From contig JACTVC010000007.1 of NCBI GenBank assembly GCA_018417955.1, positions 434,001 to 498,000 of the forward strand: a DNA stretch of 64,000 nt, written 5' to 3'. How positions within the stretch are numbered: the first letter of the stretch is position 1; each line of letters begins with the position of its first letter. This DNA is from Laccaria trichodermophora (taxonomy: Eukaryota; Basidiomycota; Agaricomycetes; Agaricales; Hydnangiaceae). Of the stretch, positions 12,753-22,736 are shown one piece after another. The notes beneath the pieces were generated by a model that was not told where the DNA came from, did no database searches, and saw only the letters and a list, made by a program, of their open reading frames with translations. The translations under genes and the position numbers were made by a program.

Positions 12753-13986
12753 CTAAATCATAGCGCCAAAGAGGACAAAAACAAGAGCCGCAACGCTCGC
12801 GCCACGGAATGTAACTGTCCTTCTGTTCGCGTCGCTCGTATTAGACGTCGTCGAAGAGCTTGTACCATTCTGCTGCTTCGCAAGTGCTTGGAAAGCAGCA
12901 AAATTGTTGGAACCTGACTCAACCGAATTGATAGAGAACACCATTCCCTGACCACAGTGATTGGCTTGACGGCAGTAAGCCCATATTGGTGATGTCTAAT
13001 TAACGTGATTAGTATAGGTGACGACCTCAAAAAAAGCCACGCTTACGTTGTTCACAGTGATTGTATATGTGGGGAAGGTAGTGGCGCCACTGGCAACGGG
13101 ATTGCTGGAAATCATAGGCGTCAATGTCTTGAAACAAGGCGAAGTAAGGGAGAACTCACAATCCAGAGTCAAAGCCAACAGCCCCAGTTGTGCTTGTTAG
13201 AGATAAAGCACGGCAGGGTGTGTTAAAGGAGCTCTGTGTAACCGTATGATTCACTTGATGGAACTCAAAAGTAACCGTATCTCCAACTTGAGCGGTGATA
13301 TTGGAGGGATTATATGCCAGCACGCCTGTACCTCCAACCACAACTTTGTGATCAACACTTCCAGTCGACGTAGCACCCGAAGTTGTGTAGGTCGTAGTGC
13401 TTGCTTGACCGCCTACTGTAACAGTGGCTGTTACAGTAGCCACAGCGCCTCCTGTAGCGGAGGGAGTGGATGTCGCAGCGGCTCCGCCAGTAGCGGCCGC
13501 TTGGAACGCAGCGAAATTGTTGCCGGGATTGACTGCGAACACCATACCCTGTTGACAATGATTGGCTTGGCGACAGTACACCCAAACCGGGCTGGTGTCG
13601 GTGACAGTGAGTTGAGCGACGGGAAAGCCGCTGGTCACCGAATCTGCCACTGGAACGCTGCAGCGATGTTAAAACGGAGAAGACATAAAGATGCGAATTC
13701 GACACTAACAAGCCCGAATCAAAGCCGGCTGATTTGGGTGTGCAAGGCGATTGAAGAGTTGACTGTGTAGCTGTATGGTTCTTTTGCTTAAAAGTAAATG
13801 CGACGATATCGCCAACGCTTGCATTCTGCGCAAGTGGGTAAGATAAAGAATCAGGCGGCATTATGAACGTACGACAAATGGAGGCGTGTATTGTAGGATG
13901 CCAGTTCCACCGACAACGACGTTAATTGTAGCAGCATGAGCCACACGCAGAGCGACAAGAGCAACGAGGATAGAAAGCTTGAACAT
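12753..13986 (-). CDS. Secreted, probably GPI-anchored protein with two cupredoxin domains
   Basis: Extracellular fungal cupredoxin family (often annotated as serine-rich protein). MFKLSILVALVALRVAHA is a clear signal peptide. Each of two homologous domains carries an NHT motif, an SPC or TPC motif and a C-x4-H-x4-M loop (YCRQANHCQQGM and YCRQANHCGQGM). These supply the His, Cys, His and Met expected for a type-1 copper site. A Thr/Ser/Ala-rich linker joins the domains. The C-terminus has NTSDANRR followed by a hydrophobic tail (ASVAALVFVLFGAMI), typical of GPI addition. The first exon is 13,873-13,986, followed by several roughly 50-nt introns. Function is unknown: electron transfer or copper binding at the cell surface is inferred. 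Confidence 0.85.
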
Positions 13987-14149
13987 ATTTTAAGAGAACG
14001 TTCAACGTCGGCAAGAAAGAAAAGACAGAATGGGAGGAAAAGGATGGAGAGTGTGGGTATGGGTCGCTTTTATATAGGACAGAACAATGGCCATTGTGAG
14101 AACCTGAACAAGAAGATTGACCATGGTCGCTGCGCATACTATCAGTGAC

Positions 14150-14868
14150 CAGGAGTTTGAAATGATTTGACCTTTGGCTGAATTATGCTACAACCGCTAC
14201 ACTCCGGGCCTCCAAATTTTGTGTGGTGGTGAGTGTGTATCTCATGAACATGAATATATTTTTAGTTTTTTTATTGAACAGTGGTGGAAGCTGACGGAGG
14301 CTTACCGGTCGTCGAAGTCGATTGTTTCGGGAGATTGAAATGGCTGTCACGTCCAAGTCACATCCAACTGTCAGAATTTTGATAGGTGATGCGACTGTCA
14401 GGGTTCAAAACCACGCAGCCCAAGATCACGGCTGTCACGCTCAGCAGACAAAGAATCGAAATTCATTGGATTATAAGCGTAGTTCTTCACATTTCTGCTC
14501 GATTTTTTGTATTTGAAATCGCGTCGTTTACTAGTACATGCTTGTAAATTTTTAGATAGCCTAATGCAAAGGATCGGATTAGATCTTGAAAATCATTTGC
14601 ATACATCACGGTTTTGATGCGCCGAAAACCACCTTTTAAAATCCTGAGCTCGTCAGACTCGGTTGTTGCACAAAAAAAGTTGATATTCATATTTTTAAGA
14701 GTCATAATTAGTCCAGAAAAAATTACCAGAAAGCCTGTGTCAAAATTAAGAGAGGAAATTGGGGATTTCAAACTCCTGAAGCATATCAAACTCCTGGTCA
14801 CTGATAGTAATGTACGCAGATCTTAGATTAGATTAGGCATCTCTTTTGTTCTTGTCACAATCACCATG
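14150..14868. other. Intergenic stretch of about 720 bp
   Basis: AT-rich sequence between the cupredoxin promoter and the left edge of the segmental duplication. Only short ORFs without codon structure are present, and I see no recognisable gene, tRNA or repeat. Confidence 0.6.
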
Positions 14869-14876
14869 GTTACATG

Positions 14877-16437
14877 TCACACATACAGTTCCACAAATTT
14901 ACCCCATCGCTCAATGACAGGCTTCACGGCAAGCTCCCATTCTTTCCCTGCCTTCTTGCCCTGTTTCCATCTTTCAAACTCAAAAATTTCTTTGTGAACG
15001 CTCCCACAATCCGGACACGGCTGCGCATCGCCATTCTTCTTTTGGTTGCTCCTCTTTCGCGGTGAAGACGTTGCTGTGACTTCATTTGAACTGCTTTCAA
15101 CATTTGGCCACTCCGGGTCAAGGTATACGCAAGTAGCAACTAGGTCAGCAAGCTCTAGGTGGATCAAACGCTCTGTAAAGCATGCATCGTCTTTATCTTT
15201 GTCGCAGATCGGGGGCATTTGGACTCACCCAGGCGGTGACACCACGCTGCTTTTTCTCCTGCCCTCACTCGACCCTTCATAAGGCTTCCTTCTCCTCCGT
15301 CCTCATCAGGTTCCACAACTCCAGGATAAAATCCTCTCAATATCTGCTCCTTTGAACCACATTGCTTCCCCCATTGATCAATCCTCTTCACTAGATTTAC
15401 TGCTCGTCCCACTTTGAGCTTTATGGTTTTGTTCTGGGAAGGTTCTGCAATATAAAATCAACCAGATCATAGCAAACCCAAAACAGATCGACATACCGCG
15501 AATCTCAAAAGTGTAAATGTAGCCCTCAACATCGGAAGGGGACCTTGATTTTTCCATTTCAACTCGGAGGGACACCCGCGTTTCCGCTTGGAGGTATTGT
15601 GGAATCCAATCTGTTCGACTGGGATTACCCAACGGCAAATAGTCAAGTTTTTGGTATTGCACTCACCATCGAATGTCACGAACTCTCCGTTTTTCTTTGA
15701 ATAATAACCGCTGGGCTCAAGGACTTCCTTCTGATGCTGATGGCAAAACCTTGGCAAAGCTGGAGAATCTTGATCTTCGTTATTGCCAATGACCTGTGCC
15801 AGTGGTGCGCCCGTTTTTACAATGCGAACGCAACGCTTGCCTGCCTTGGTCACCCCTGCACATCGAAATTGATCGTTTTGGTCCGTTGGTGTGGGCGGTG
15901 TTGACGCTGAGCGCTTCCTGATTGGCCTTGGGGGTTTCGAAGCTGACTTCGAAGGGAGTTGGGAAGTGGAAAGCGGAAGCTGAGGAGTAGAATGGGGGCG
16001 CATAGGAAGAGGTAGTGGGGTATCGTCACCCAGGGCCATCTGCATTGTCAATGACTGAGGCGCGTAATAACCAGATGGCATGTTGGGTGCGCTCGCCGAG
16101 TGCTGGAATGTGGGAGGACGGGGAACGTTCAAATTTGGGTGAAATCCGCCAACGAAGCCTCCACCTGCAGAGGAGATACTAGGGGGAGGGACATTGGTCA
16201 GACTGAGATCGTTGAATGATTGAACAAAATCCTGGTCTGAAGGCCGGGCAGCATAGTTGACCTGAGGGGGCTTTGGAGGCGGTGGAGGTGGAGAATCTTT
16301 CTATGTATTATCAGAGATCTGTTAGTTGCTTATGGTTGGCGATACTAAGTGATGAAACTTACCTTGTCGAGCGAATCAATGATCTTGTTAAACAAGTTCT
16401 CAGCGAGATGCTTCGCTTTCTCCTTTGCAAAGGGCAT
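14877..16437 (-). CDS. T5orf172 (DUF1766, GIY-YIG-like) domain protein, copy 1
   Basis: Fungal protein with a T5orf172 domain, a GIY-YIG superfamily fold whose role in fungi is not established. It starts MPFAKEKAKHLAENLFNKI. A Pro-rich disordered region follows, then one Cys/His module (RCAGVTKAGKRC ... PRFCHQHQKE). The domain itself has GYIYTFEIR, KLKVGRAVNLVKRIDQW, RLIHLELADLVATC, and the Cys pair CPDCGSVHKEIFEF near the C-terminus, ending RWGKFVELYV. Introns at about 15,447-15,496 and elsewhere split GYIYTFEIR from KLKVGRA. The arrangement suggests zinc binding and possibly nucleic-acid contact (inference). The partly diverged copy 2 lies immediately downstream in the duplication. Confidence 0.83.
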
Positions 16438-16760
16438 TGTAGATGGATAAAGTCAGGATAAGCACTGCCTGAGCAGCAAACTCGACTCACTTCATTGTCC
16501 AACAATGATCGGAGTTTGAAGCAAGTACATAACAACCAACCTTGCTAAATTTATCGACGCGGCGCTCCTTTCACCTCGACCTCGACGTAAGTTCAATACT
16601 TTTTTTCACTTCAAGATGAAACGCACTGGGCTCTGAGATATACTTTGAGGTCACGCACTACGCTCAACGAGCGGCGGCCTAGAAACCCGTTAACTGATCT
16701 TTTTTCTTTTCCTTTCAATTCATCACACGATCTCACATTCACACCACCTTTCCAGGAATC

Positions 16761-17085
16761 ATGGACTGCGATGATCGTGCATTGGATCTCAACCAAGTCC
16801 TAGAAACAATGTCGACTGCTTTGTCTTCCGCACGGGAAGCGGTTTCATCGCTAGACAATCAGTCCGGGTTTTCCGTCCATTTTCGGTGAATCGATAGGGA
16901 GCAGAATCTTAACGTCCAAGATGGCATTTCGCTTCTGTCTTCGATGCATCACACTATGCAATCCTATATGCGATCCCTGGCCCTTGTCTCGTCCCACCGC
17001 ATGCTGGGGCACTCGTTAAGTAGTTGTACGATGCCCACTCAACCATTCAGCACAACGACACGAACACCTCCCGGAAACGGTGTTC
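16761..17085 (+). pseudogene. Truncated neuroguidin/LCP5 copy (5' exons only)
   Basis: Starts with MDCDDRALDLNQVLETMST, nearly identical to the functional copy at 19,257. It is cut at the duplication junction just after TTRTPPGNG. It lacks the Sas10-type core and the basic C-terminus. The equivalent of the first intron (16,862-16,897) has shrunk to 36 nt with donor GTCCGG instead of GTGCGT, so normal splicing is doubtful. Without splicing the frame stops within about ten codons. From the second exon an open frame continues past the junction to 17,393, but that part is antisense to the second T5orf172 gene. Confidence 0.88.
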
Positions 17086-17100
17086 TACTGGTTACAATTG

Positions 17101-18821
17101 TCACACATACAGTTCCACAAATTTACCCCATCGCTCAACGACAGGCTTCACGACAAGCTCCCATTCTTTCCCTGTGTTCTTCCCCCGTTTCCACCTTTCA
17201 AACTCAAAAATTTCTATGTGAACGACCCCACAATCCGGACACGGTCGCGCATTACTATTCTTCTTCTGTTTGCTCTTCTTGCGCGTTGCTGCGTCTTTAT
17301 TTGAACTGCAGTCAACATTTAGCCACTCTGGGTCAAGGTATACGCAAGTGGCAACTAGGTCAGCAAGCTCTAGGTGGATCAAACGCTCTGTGAAGCATGC
17401 ATCGTCTTTATCTTTGTCACAGATTCGGGCATTTGGACTTACCCAGGCGGTGACACCACGCTGCTTTTTCTCCTGCCCTCACTTGGCCCTTCATAAGGCT
17501 TGCTTCTCCTCCGTCCTCATCAGATTCCACAACTCTAGGATAAGATCCTCTCAATATCTGCTCCTTTGAACTGCATTGCCTCCCCCATTGGTCAATCCTC
17601 TTTCCTAGATTTACTGTTTGTCCCACTTTGAGCTTTATGGTTTTGTTCTGGGAAGGTTCTGCAATACAAAATTAACCAGATCATAGGAAACCCAAGACAG
17701 ATCGACATACCACGAATCTCAAAAGTGTAAATGTACCCCGGAACATCGGACGAAGACCTCGATTTCTGCATTTCATCTCGAAGGGCCGCCCGCGTTTCCG
17801 CTTGGAGGTATTGTGGAATCCAAACTGTTCGAATGGGATTACCCAATAGCAAATGGTCAAGTTTTTGGTATTGCACTCACCATCAAAATTCACCCACTCC
17901 CCGTCTTTCTTTGAGTAATAACCACTGGGCTGAAGGACTTTCTTCATATGCTGCCAGCAATATCTTGGCAGATCTGGAGAATCTTGATCTTGGTTATCGC
18001 CAGTTGCCTGTGCCAGTGCTGGGCCCGTTTTCACAGTGTTCTTGCAACGCTCATCTTTCTGGGTCGTTCCCGCGCATCGAAATTGATCGTTCTGACGAAC
18101 TCCCTTCTTATGCTGCCAGCAATACCTTGGCAAATCTGGAGAAACTTGATTTTGGTCATCGCCAAGTGATGCGGCCGTTTTCACATTGTGGGTGCAACGG
18201 ATGCGTGCCTTGGTCGTTCCCGCGCATTGAACTCTATCGTTCTGAAGATCATTCTGGTCCTTTGGTGTGGGCGATGCTGACGCTGAGCCCTTTCTGATTG
18301 GCCTTGGGGACTTCGAAGTTGGCTTCGAAGTGAGTTGGGAAGTGGAAAGCGGAAGCTCCGGGGTATAATGAGGACGTATAGGAGGTAATGTGGTATCGTC
18401 GTCCAGGGCCATCTGCATTGTCATTGACTGAGGCGCGTTCGCTGGATAATGATAAGCAGATGGCATGTTGAGCGCACTCGATGAGTGCTGAAATGTGGGA
18501 GGACGGGGAATGATCAAATTTGGGTCAAATCCGCCAACGAAGTGTCCACCAGCCGGGGAGATACTGGGGGGAGGGTCATTGGACAGAGGAAGATTATTGA
18601 ACCAAATCTGGTCTGAGAGGAAAAAAGGCTGCCCAACATGGTCAACCTGAGGGAACTTTGGAGGCAATGGAGGCGGAGAATCTTTCTATGTATTATAATA
18701 AAAGTATATGAGAACTGTTAAGTACTTATGGTTGGCGATACTAAGTGATGAAACTTACTTTGTCGAGCGAATCAACGTTCTCAGGGCGAGGCTTCGCGTT
18801 CTCCTTTGATGAGGGGGGCAT
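17101..18821 (-). CDS. T5orf172 (DUF1766, GIY-YIG-like) domain protein, copy 2
   Basis: Paralogue of the gene at 14,877-16,437. It starts MPPSSKENAKPRPENVDSLD, then a Pro-rich N-terminal region. It has two Cys/His modules instead of one: QCAGTTKARIRC ... PRYCWQHKKG and RCAGTTQKDERC ... PRYCWQHMKK. The T5orf172 domain follows with GYIYTFEIR, KLKVGQTVNLGKRIDQW, LIHLELADLVATC and CPDCGVVHIEIFEFERW. The frame looks intact through all exons, so I treat it as a functional gene rather than a relic. Compared with copy 1 it has VGQT for VGRA in the GIY-YIG-like segment; the downstream Arg of KRIDQW is kept. Its promoter is shared with the complete neuroguidin gene at 19,257. Confidence 0.83.
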
Positions 18822-19256
18822 CGTAAATAGGTAAAGTCAGGATAACTGCCAGATCAGCAAACTCGACTGGCTTCATATTGCAAAACTGACCAGAGGTTAC
18901 ATAAAGCAAGTACAAAGCACCTAACAACCTTGTAACAACCAATCTTGTAGAACTCGCTACTTACCACTGACCTGTTTGTACTTTGTTGTGGTTTTGTTGT
19001 GGCAAACGACGGTTGGTCTCACGACGCTTGTGCTAAATTTATCGACGCGGCGCTCCTTCCACCTCAACGTAGGTTTACTACTTTGTTTTCACACCGCTTT
19101 ATTCAAGATGAAACGCACTGGGCTCTGAGATATACTTTGAGGTCACGCACTACGCTCAAACGAGCGGCGGCCTAAAAACCCTTTAACTGATCTTTTTTTG
19201 TTATTTTCCTTTTCATCACACGATCTCACGTTCACACCACCACCTTTCCAGGCATC

Positions 19257-20493
19257 ATGGACTGCAATGATCGTGCACTGCATCTCAACCAAGTTTTAGA
19301 AACAATGTCGACTGCCTTGTCTTCCGCACGGGAAGCACTCTCATCGCTAGACAAGCAGTGCGTTTTTTTATGTCCCTTTTCGCGGAACTCTTTTTATGTG
19401 AATGTATAGGGAACAGAATCTCAACGTCAAAGATGGCATTTCGCTTCTGTCTTTGAAGCATCACACTATGCTATCTTATATGCGATCCCTGGCTCTTGTC
19501 TCGTCTCATCGCGTGCTTGGGCATTCGCTAAGTAGTCGTACCATGCCCACTCAACCATTCAGCACAACGACACGAACATCTCGCGGAAACGGTGCAGGTG
19601 ACCTCGTCGACTCGATGATCGAGGGTCGCGTAGTGCTTGAAAAGATTGGCGCTCTTGAGAGTCGAATGCGATACCAGATCGAAAAACTTTTAAAGATTGC
19701 CGAGGATTCTGGAAAGAAGGACAACACCTTTGACGGTATGAACACTGACTTTCATTTTATGACAATCATCTGACGCTTTACTCCCCAAGACCCTCTGGAC
19801 TTTCGTCCAAATCCACAAAACCTCATGTCCAAGCAAGGGGAACAGGAAGATGCAGACTCGCACCCTGAATTTTTTTCACGCAACGATCCCACACCTGCTG
19901 GCGATGGAATATACCGTCCGCCACGACTGGCGCCAGTGCCCTATGTCGCAAAGTCAAAAAGCGAGAAACGACGGGATCGGCCTCCCATCCCGTCCGCTTT
20001 GGCTACCCTGTCTGCCGATCCCTCGCGGCCACACCTCGAAACAACTTCCGGTTTAGGAGGGATTCCAGCCCTCGCTTCAGGTCGAGCCAGCTACCTGAAA
20101 AGGTTAAAGGACTTTGAGGAAGAGAACTTTTCGAGGTTGATAATGAAGAAGAGTGACGCCAAACGACGCGCGAGAGACGAAGAAGACCTTGCGTTGGGTG
20201 GGAATTTGGCTGGAGGTGGGGGTAGACGTAGAGCGGGAGGGCTGGCGGATGAATTTGGAGATGTGTTGAGAAGCGTGGATAGAGTTAGTGGACGTGGGCA
20301 AGGTGATGGCTACGAAGAGCTGAGGAAGAAAGGTAAAAAAGAGGATGTCCTTTCTCGGAGTCGTAGGACTGGAGGGTTGAAGAGACATGAAGAAGGTGAT
20401 GGGGGAGATGACGAACCTCGACCGAGGAAACGAAGTCGATTTGAGCTGGAAGCCAAGATCGCAAAAAAGAAAATAGGCAAACGAAGAGGATAG
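19257..20493 (+). CDS. LCP5: Neuroguidin/LCP5-type SSU processome protein (Sas10/Utp3 family)
   Basis: Nucleolar factor needed for 18S rRNA maturation. It starts MDCNDRALHLNQVLETMST. The first intron is 19,358-19,409 and a second starts at 19,736. The Sas10/Utp3 core is seen as GDLVDSMIEGRVVLEKIGAL and LEKIGALESRMRYQIEKLLK. The middle has DPLDFRPNPQNLM and IYRPPRLAPVPY, both hallmarks of Lcp5 and neuroguidin. The C-terminus is highly basic (RPRKRSRFELEAKIAKKKIG), fitting nucleolar localisation. This is the complete member of a duplicated pair; the partial copy is at 16,761. The T5orf172 copy 2 gene diverges from the same 435-bp intergenic region. Confidence 0.9.
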
Positions 20494-20593
20494 TAATGTA
20501 ACAAGGAAATGTTTGCCATGACAGAGGATGAGTGAGAACCATAAGCAACGTTGAGTGAATGCAGCTGCAGCTGGATAAATAGGGAGTTCGGGC

Positions 20594-20604
20594 GAGAAAA
20601 AAAG
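20594..20604 (-). terminator. Pol III T-run terminator of the tRNA-Ser gene
   Basis: Seven consecutive T residues on the minus strand, 2-3 nt after the discriminator base. Confidence 0.8.
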
Positions 20605-20694
20605 CGTCACCTGAGCGATTCGAACACTCGCGGTCAAAGACCAACCGCTTAGCTGTATAGCAGGCGATCCCGTTAACCACTCCGGCAAAGTGAC
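20605..20694 (-). tRNA. tRNA-Ser(GCU) with a short intron
   Basis: Class II tRNA on the minus strand. Acceptor arms GTCACTT and AGGTGAC pair over 7 bp, followed by discriminator G as in serine tRNAs. The D arm contains GAGTGGTTAACGG, the T arm GTGTTCGAATCGC, and there is a long variable arm. The anticodon stem ATCGC/GCGGT pairs around CTGCTATACAGCTAA. Removing 8 nt (TACAGCTA) one base 3' of the anticodon leaves the standard 7-nt loop CTGCTAA, giving anticodon GCU for AGC/AGU serine codons. A T-rich Pol III terminator follows immediately. Confidence 0.92.
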
Positions 20695-20834
20695 TTGTAA
20701 AAGCATAGGTCTTGAAGGTATATATTTATATAAAAAGTGCTTTCTCTTGGGATGTGCGTTGGAAGAAGGATGCACAACCGTAACCAGGTTCCTCAAACAA
20801 AAATGTATTTTGTCCTAGGTTGAGAGCTCTACAC

Positions 20835-22112
20835 TCATGAATTAAATTGAACCGTTCCTTCTGCCAAAAAATCACGAATATAGGCGACCAATTGGTCCGT
20901 TTGCTCCTCCGTGATGGCGTTATACAGAGAGACACGGATACCGCCCACAGAGCTGCAACACGGCATAAGACCTCAGTTTGCATTCAAAAGCAATGCAACT
21001 CACCGGTGACCTTTTAAGCTTTTCATGCCCTTGGCTTCCGCCCCAGCCAAGAAGCGAGCCTCGGCGCCCTCTCCCAAGACTTCAAACACAATGTTCATCC
21101 AGCTCCCACTTCCTTCCTTGATGTGGCCTTTGAGCAGACCGAGCTTTTCGCCATCTCTAAGAACAGCATATACTTTATCTTTCTTCCGTTTGTTTAATGC
21201 CTCATAGTAAGGAACACCTCCCAACGCCTTGTTCCTCCGCAGCACGAGGCCCGAGACGTACAAGGAGAACACGGGGGGCGTATTGGGCATACTTTGTTGC
21301 TCTGCAAAGGACTTGTACGCCAACCCGATGGGAACGGGGGCAGCGCCGAGTTTCGCAGCTGCGTCTACATCGACGATGCAGTCCTTGCGGACGATGATGA
21401 TAGTCAGCCCCGCGGGCCCAACGTTTTTCTGTGCCCCAGCGTAAATGACCGCATGGTCCGCAAGGCGGGGGATCGCGCGCGACATGAACGAGGAGGAGTA
21501 GTCAGCTACGAGGGGCAGCAGCTCATCCTTCGGGAGGAGATGGAAGGGGAACGACTCGGGGGCTTGTGGGTCATGAGAGAACTGCACCCCGTTGACCGTC
21601 TCGTTCTCGCAGTAATAGATAAGAGCGGGGCTCTGAGAGAATTTGTACGCGTCGTGCGGCGGGATGTTGTCGAATGATTTACCATCGCTCGACGTAACCC
21701 GTGCGTCGGCGGCGATGTTCACTTTACCCCCGCCTAGACGGCCAGCTTCTTGTGCAGCAAGCTTGCTCCACGTCCCGGTGATAACATAGTCCATGACTCG
21801 TTCTTCATCTTTAAGCTCGGGATGCAGCAGTCGGTGACGGGCAAGTAGGTTGAGGACGATCGCGGAGAACTGGGCTGTTCCCCCGCCTTGCGTGAATAGG
21901 ATGGCGTGCGTGGAAGGCACGTTAAGCTGCTCGCGAATCAGCGCCTCGACTTCAGTGAGAAAGGCAGCGAATTCTTTAGATCGATGTGAGATTTCGGCAA
22001 TCCCAATCCCTGTGCCCGCAAAATTGAGCAAGCCTTTGGTTGCTTCTTCAAGCACTGACTCTGGCAAGGCTGAAGGCCCCGCTCCAAAGTTGATCGCTCG
22101 AGTTTCTGGCAT
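20835..22112 (-). CDS. SER1: Phosphoserine aminotransferase (SerC/SER1)
   Basis: PLP enzyme that converts 3-phosphohydroxypyruvate and glutamate to phosphoserine, the second step of serine synthesis. It starts MPETRAINFGAGPSALPESV. Visible signatures are EISHRSKEF, ILFTQGGGTAQFSA, ADYSSSFMSR, and the PLP-lysine site YAGAQKNVGPAGLTIIIVRK. A single intron (20,953-21,003) separates SLKGHR from SVGGIRVSLYNAITEEQ near the C-terminus; the protein ends FLAEGTVQFNS. Length is about 408 aa, normal for the family. It lies beside a serine tRNA gene, which is probably chance. Confidence 0.96.
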
Positions 22113-22736
22113 GGTATACGGGTGAAATTCGAGTCACACCTCCCATACCCATTCCAATTGCAATTGTCGGCCGATAAAACGATAAAAAAATCATATCTAA
22201 TCAGTTCGAGGGGTACGTCATCTGGATTTCAATGTGCTATCGTATCGGGAAATGATTGTCTGCAGGTTGTCCATGAATAAAGCAGATTGGAAAAGCGAGG
22301 ACAACGATTGCTTGAAAGATATATGTATGTAGCAGCAAACGTCGTAGATGGGATGCGAACTATATATGGGTGGGTGTGGTTCGTGCAACGAAGGAGACGA
22401 TAAGTCAACGAATAAATCACAAAGGGCAGATCGAACGAAAGTAAAAGCCGTGTGCAGGATACAGTATATATATGAATATTGGTTTGGGATGATGATTAGG
22501 GTAGATGTTGTGATGGGGAAATGATGTTGATTTGCTTGATGATTGCAGGGAGAATGCGAAAGAAACGTAACGAAATTTGATTGATTGCAAGGCATAAAGA
22601 GCATGTGAGTCGAACGATGGTTTGCAGCATAGAGTTGTTGTTATTATTGCTTGATTTCAAAGGGTTGAGAGAGCATGTCACAGGATGGTTTGCAGCGAAA
22701 GGAAGGTCGAAAGCAGAAGCAGGGCCCGCCACAGGG

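Larger units (their letters stand above)
14869..19594. repeat. Direct tandem segmental duplication (two units, about 2.2 and 2.5 kb)
   Basis: Unit 1 is about 14,869-17,082 and unit 2 about 17,090-19,594. Each contains a T5orf172 gene on the minus strand, the divergent promoter, and the 5' part of the neuroguidin gene on the plus strand. The left edges share GGTTACA followed by TGTCACACATACAGTTCC. The right edges share GGAAACGGTG, after which unit 1 switches to the start of unit 2 while unit 2 continues into the rest of neuroguidin. Units differ by point changes and indels. The largest is roughly 100 bp present only in unit 2 near 18,900-19,020, flanked by short ACAACC repeats. The divergence suggests the event is not very recent. 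Confidence 0.93.

Noticed and set aside
20104..20796. 230-aa minus-strand ORF opposite the neuroguidin 3' exon and the tRNA gene
   Set aside because: It is a mirror of the basic, repetitive neuroguidin coding strand and overlaps the tRNA; composition is Ser/Phe/Leu-rich with no motif.
22218..22604. 128-aa minus-strand ORF downstream of the orphan gene at 22,737
   Set aside because: Ile/His/Ser-rich without motifs or splice connection; probably a 3'-UTR or intergenic chance frame.
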